Source: an uncultured bacterium
Lineage (GTDB): Bacteria; Patescibacteriota; Minisyncoccia; Phycocordibacterales; UBA9973
Length of the DNA: 8,470 nucleotides
Direction: 5' to 3'
Assembly (NCBI GenBank): GCA_903862375.1
Contig: CAIOXR010000042.1
Coordinates: 1 to 8,470 of the forward strand
Below are positions 5,580 through 8,470 of the stretch, one piece after another. A model generated the notes under the pieces. It made no database searches, was not told the DNA's origin, and was given only the letters and a program-made list of their open reading frames with translations. Within the stretch, counting starts at the first letter, position 1; the number at the start of each line of letters is the position of its first letter. The translations under genes and the position numbers were made by a program.

Positions 5580-7067
5580 ATGGCATCTATTGAAGAATTG
5601 CGCACTGCGCGTTTACAAAAAATTAATAAATTAAAAGAAGCAGGTATGAATCCATATCCGGCTTCTGTTCCTAGAAGTTACTCAATAAAAGAAGTTAAGG
5701 ATTCTTTTGACGATATTGCTCCTCTTTCAATGGAGAAGAATATTTCTATTGTAGGTAGAGTTATGATTGTTCGTGGACAAGGAGCAATCCTTTTCATCGT
5801 ACTACAAGACGGAATAAATAGATTCCAAGCTGTACTTAAGAAAGATGAATTATCAGAGAATGTTTTTAATCTATTTGTTGATACTATTGATAATGGTGAT
5901 TTCATTTCTGTTACTGGTTCACTTTTTGTAACGGGGAGGGGTGAACAAAGTATTTTGATAAAGGACTGGGCCATGGCTACAAAAGCATTGCTTCCACTAC
6001 CTGATAAGTGGCATGGTCTTTCAGATGTAGAGGAAACATACAGGAAAAGGTATTTGGATATATTAATGGATAATGAAGTTTATAATCGTTTTATCATTCG
6101 TTCTAAAATTATAAAGTTTGTAAGAAACTTTTTCGATGAGAAAAATTTCCTAGAGATAGAGACACCAATTCTTCAGAATGAAGCTGGGGGAGCAATGGCT
6201 AAAACTTTCAATACTCATCATAATGATTATGATATGGATATGGTTCTTCGTATTTCTCTTGAACTTGAGCATAAAATGCTAATGGTAGGTGGTTATGAAA
6301 GAGTCTATGAAATAGGAAAGAATTTCAGAAATGAAGGATCTGACCCCACACACTTACAAGAGTTTACAATGATTGAATGGTATGCCGCTTACCAAAGCCT
6401 TGAGACGAATATGCAGTGGACAGAAGAATTAATTAAATCTATCGCTACTAATTTGATGGGTAAAACTATTTTTAAAGTATATGATAATGAAGGTAATGGC
6501 GTAGATGTAGATCTAGGATTAGAATGGCCTCGTATTACTTTTGGAGAAATACTTAAAAAAGATACAGGTATAGAAATAGAGACCATCACATTTGAAGAAG
6601 TAAAAGTGGAGGCATTAAAGTGGGGAGTTAAAAAAGAAGATATAGAAAAACTTGGAAGAGGAAATTTACTTGATAAAATTTATAAAAAGTCTTCAAGAGA
6701 TAAAATTATTAATCCTACGTATATTATCGATTATCCTGGAGATTTAAAACCACTTGCCCAACAGAACGAGAATGGGACTGCAAAAGTTTGTCAGCTTATT
6801 ATCGCTGGAGCAGAGATTACAAATCAATACGCAGAATTAGTAAACCCTATTATACAGAGAGATCTGCTTGTATCCCAGGCAAAAGCTAAGGAAGGTGGGG
6901 ACGAGGAAGCTATGGCTGTAAATGAGGGCTTCCTGACTGCTATGGAGCACGGTATGCCACCTATGACAGGCTTTGGTATGGGTATAGATCGTCTAGTTGC
7001 TATATTCACCGAGCAGAAGAATCTTCGTGATGTTATATTCTTCCCAACAATGAAACCAAAAGAATAA
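5580..7067 (+). CDS. lysS: Lysyl-tRNA synthetase, class II
   Basis: Charges tRNA-Lys with lysine using ATP. 495 residues from the ATG at 5580, normal for bacterial LysS. An N-terminal helix (E-E-L-R-T-A-R-L-Q-K, then A-G-M-N-P-Y-P) precedes the OB-fold anticodon-binding domain at about 52-140 (G-R-V-M-I-V-R-G-Q-G and L-Q-D-G). The class II core has motif 1 near 172-198 (I-R-S-K ... E-I-E-T-P-I-L), motif 2 at 241-265 (R-V-Y-E-I-G-K-N-F-R-N-E-G, then H-L-Q-E-F-T-M-I-E-W) and motif 3 around G466-M-G-I-D-R-L472. The upstream in-frame TTG at 5562 would add six residues but lies inside greA; the ATG matches the usual M-x-x-I/L-E-E-L-R-x-x-R start. It begins 4 nt after the greA stop with no Shine-Dalgarno sequence, so coupling to greA is likely. 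No motif residue appears lost. Confidence 0.97.
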   Translation: MASIEELRTARLQKINKLKEAGMNPYPASVPRSYSIKEVKDSFDDIAPLSMEKNISIVGRVMIVRGQGAILFIVLQDGINRFQAVLKKDELSENVFNLFVDTIDNGDFISVTGSLFVTGRGEQSILIKDWAMATKALLPLPDKWHGLSDVEETYRKRYLDILMDNEVYNRFIIRSKIIKFVRNFFDEKNFLEIETPILQNEAGGAMAKTFNTHHNDYDMDMVLRISLELEHKMLMVGGYERVYEIGKNFRNEGSDPTHLQEFTMIEWYAAYQSLETNMQWTEELIKSIATNLMGKTIFKVYDNEGNGVDVDLGLEWPRITFGEILKKDTGIEIETITFEEVKVEALKWGVKKEDIEKLGRGNLLDKIYKKSSRDKIINPTYIIDYPGDLKPLAQQNENGTAKVCQLIIAGAEITNQYAELVNPIIQRDLLVSQAKAKEGGDEEAMAVNEGFLTAMEHGMPPMTGFGMGIDRLVAIFTEQKNLRDVIFFPTMKPKE

Positions 7068-7078
7068 TATTTAATTAT

Positions 7079-8470
7079 ATGAATTTTAAAGAGCTTATTT
7101 TAGCAAGTGCAATAACAACCACAGTAACAACATTAGATTCAAGTGCTCAGAATACATCTGCGTATTTAAAAGATACACATCATATTAAAATATATAATAA
7201 TGATTCTGTTATTCAGAAAAGGGTATTTTATATTGATCAGTTAAGAATAAAAAGAATAGATGAATTGAATGATTTTATACGATTTTATCAAAATGTTTAT
7301 GATATAAATTCAAATTTTGAAAAATTTAAGAAGTTAAAAATATTAGAGCATGAAGATTCCAAAAGAGTGTTTGAATCAACTTTTGAAAAATGGAAATCTA
7401 TAAATTTAGATAGTCTTTCTGATGAACAAGTTATGTTATTAATTAACTACACATCACGAAGAAAAAAAGATAGTGATATTCCTTTCGAAAAAAGAGAAAA
7501 TATAGGTGAATCAAATGAAAGTGAGAATATAAATAAAAAAATGATTGAGGATAAAAACTTAATGATGTTTTATTCATTAAATATTGGCAAATATAACGAT
7601 TTAGTAGAAAATTTTTCATTAATAATTGATTCAATTGATAAAAATGAAAATCCTAAAAAAAGATTTATGGCTACAATTGAGAAAATTATTAATTTTTATC
7701 AAATTAAATATCATTATCAAGATGATGTTGGTTTAGAAGAAAGTATAAAAAATAGTTGGAATAATAGAGAGTTACCAGAAAGTATAATGTTAAAAATAAA
7801 TGAAAAACAAAAAGAACTTTATTTAACATTTAATTACTTAGATTACTCTAAATTATCAGATATTATTAACTCATCTCGTTCTTGGTTTTTAGAAAATATT
7901 GCTTCCAATAATTATTATAAAAAATTAATAGGAGAAGGTTTTTCGCCTGATATAGCTAAAATAATTCAACAAGAAAGATTTAATAGATTACTAAATGTAT
8001 CAATAAATTTAGACCCAATTTATTTCAATTATTCAAGGTTTGAAGATGGTATGATTTTTTTAAATCCTATCGATATTGTTAAGAATGGTAAATATGCTTC
8101 AATTCATGAGGAGGGACATGCCGAAACTGATGGAGATTTTGGTATATCTGAAAAAGCAAAAAGTATATATAGAGAAGCATTGATTAATGATGATAAATTG
8201 AAAGAAGTAATTTCACATAATTATGGTGTATTCCCAAATAGTCTTGATAACACATTATCTTACTGGAAAGGATTTTCAGAACTAAATACCAGAAAAAAAG
8301 AATTAGAAGTAGCATTACATGATTTTAATATAATAAAAGGTAATGAAATCATGACACATAAGCATTATTTGAAATTATTAGAACTTATGAAAAATGGTGA
8401 GCTTGATCATAATTGTGTTCAAATTATTTTAATGACCACAGAAGAAGGATTAATAAAAATAATAAACGAA
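7079..8470 (+). CDS. Uncharacterised protein with HEEGH zinc-metallopeptidase-type motif, 3' end missing
   Basis: The frame is open from the ATG at 7079 to the window end: 464 residues and no stop, so the true length is unknown. I do not recognise a family. The N-terminus (N-F-K-E, hydrophobic L-I-L-A-S-A-I-T-T-T-V, then SSAQ near residue 24) resembles a weak signal peptide. Residues about 30-330 are Lys/Asn/Glu/Ile-rich, look mainly helical and show no clear motif. The notable part is H343-E-E-G-H347, an HExxH zinc-site motif in the context A-S-I-HEEGH-A-E-T-D-G. E401, in S-E-L-N-T-R-K 54 residues after the second His, is a plausible third ligand, as in gluzincin-type peptidases. It starts 11 nt after the lysS stop, with no strong promoter or Shine-Dalgarno sequence, so read-through from greA-lysS is possible. 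The low-complexity AT-rich coding differs from the conserved genes upstream. The gene is well supported; protease activity is inferred. Confidence 0.75.
   Translation, partial: MNFKELILASAITTTVTTLDSSAQNTSAYLKDTHHIKIYNNDSVIQKRVFYIDQLRIKRIDELNDFIRFYQNVYDINSNFEKFKKLKILEHEDSKRVFESTFEKWKSINLDSLSDEQVMLLINYTSRRKKDSDIPFEKRENIGESNESENINKKMIEDKNLMMFYSLNIGKYNDLVENFSLIIDSIDKNENPKKRFMATIEKIINFYQIKYHYQDDVGLEESIKNSWNNRELPESIMLKINEKQKELYLTFNYLDYSKLSDIINSSRSWFLENIASNNYYKKLIGEGFSPDIAKIIQQERFNRLLNVSINLDPIYFNYSRFEDGMIFLNPIDIVKNGKYASIHEEGHAETDGDFGISEKAKSIYREALINDDKLKEVISHNYGVFPNSLDNTLSYWKGFSELNTRKKELEVALHDFNIIKGNEIMTHKHYLKLLELMKNGELDHNCVQIILMTTEEGLIKIINE

Noticed and set aside
7065..7070. TAATAT as a -10 box for the HEEGH gene
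   Set aside because: It matches only 4 of 6 positions, overlaps the lysS stop and has no -35 at usable spacing; such matches are common in AT-rich DNA.
8105..8137. Metzincin-type reading of HEEGH (HExxHxxGxxH/D)
   Set aside because: The position three residues after the second His is Thr, not Gly, and no His/Asp stands at the required spacing; the downstream Glu fits a gluzincin-type site better.

Overview
The window is AT-rich and gene-dense, and every gene is on the + strand. Gene content, compact spacing and protein signatures suggest a Candidate Phyla Radiation (Patescibacteria) bacterium, most likely of the Parcubacteria type. The strongest lineage clues are the N-terminus of the PBP2 protein (acidic DPDEIFLD / TQQFEGRLEK segment) and the small membrane genes beside it; I recall these as typical of Parcubacteria but could not search for them. 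TGA ends two genes at family-consistent positions and no gene has an in-frame TGA. This argues against the TGA-as-glycine code of Gracilibacteria/Absconditabacteria and the TGA-as-tryptophan code of mycoplasmas.

Layout. Positions 1-2150 hold a tight unit: the 3' part of a PgeF/YfiH-family gene, a DUF1653 gene overlapping it by 14 nt, and murC starting 1 nt after the DUF1653 stop. Positions 2169-5057 hold an envelope block: a secreted, membrane-anchored protein with an Ig/CARDB-like domain, a 94-residue multi-pass membrane protein in the place where MreD often sits, and mrdA (PBP2) overlapping it by 20 nt. Positions 5111-7067 hold greA and lysS, 4 nt apart. From 7079 to the window end runs an unrecognised ORF of at least 464 codons with an HEEGH zinc-metallopeptidase-type motif; it is cut by the window edge.

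How the genes relate. MurC adds the first amino acid to the peptidoglycan precursor and PBP2 crosslinks lateral-wall peptidoglycan, so the first two blocks serve wall synthesis and cell shape. PgeF/YfiH-family proteins have been linked to both purine nucleoside metabolism and clean-up of mis-made muropeptide precursors, which would fit its place beside murC. mreB, mreC and rodA are not in the window. greA and lysS are transcription and translation housekeeping genes.

Regulation. Three good sigma-70-like promoters lie in the short gaps before 2169, 3095 and 5111. Two place the predicted transcription start on the A of the ATG and the third only 3 nt upstream, so leaderless or almost leaderless mRNAs are predicted. 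I see no convincing Shine-Dalgarno sequence before any start. No gap exceeds 300 bases; the largest is 53 nt (5058-5110). I see no RNA genes, mobile elements, CRISPR arrays or convincing intrinsic terminators. Most genes belong to ordinary families; the items most worth a second look are the HEEGH protein, the two uncharacterised envelope proteins, the reduced PBP2 pedestal, a perfect GC-rich hairpin inside murC, and the promoter geometry.
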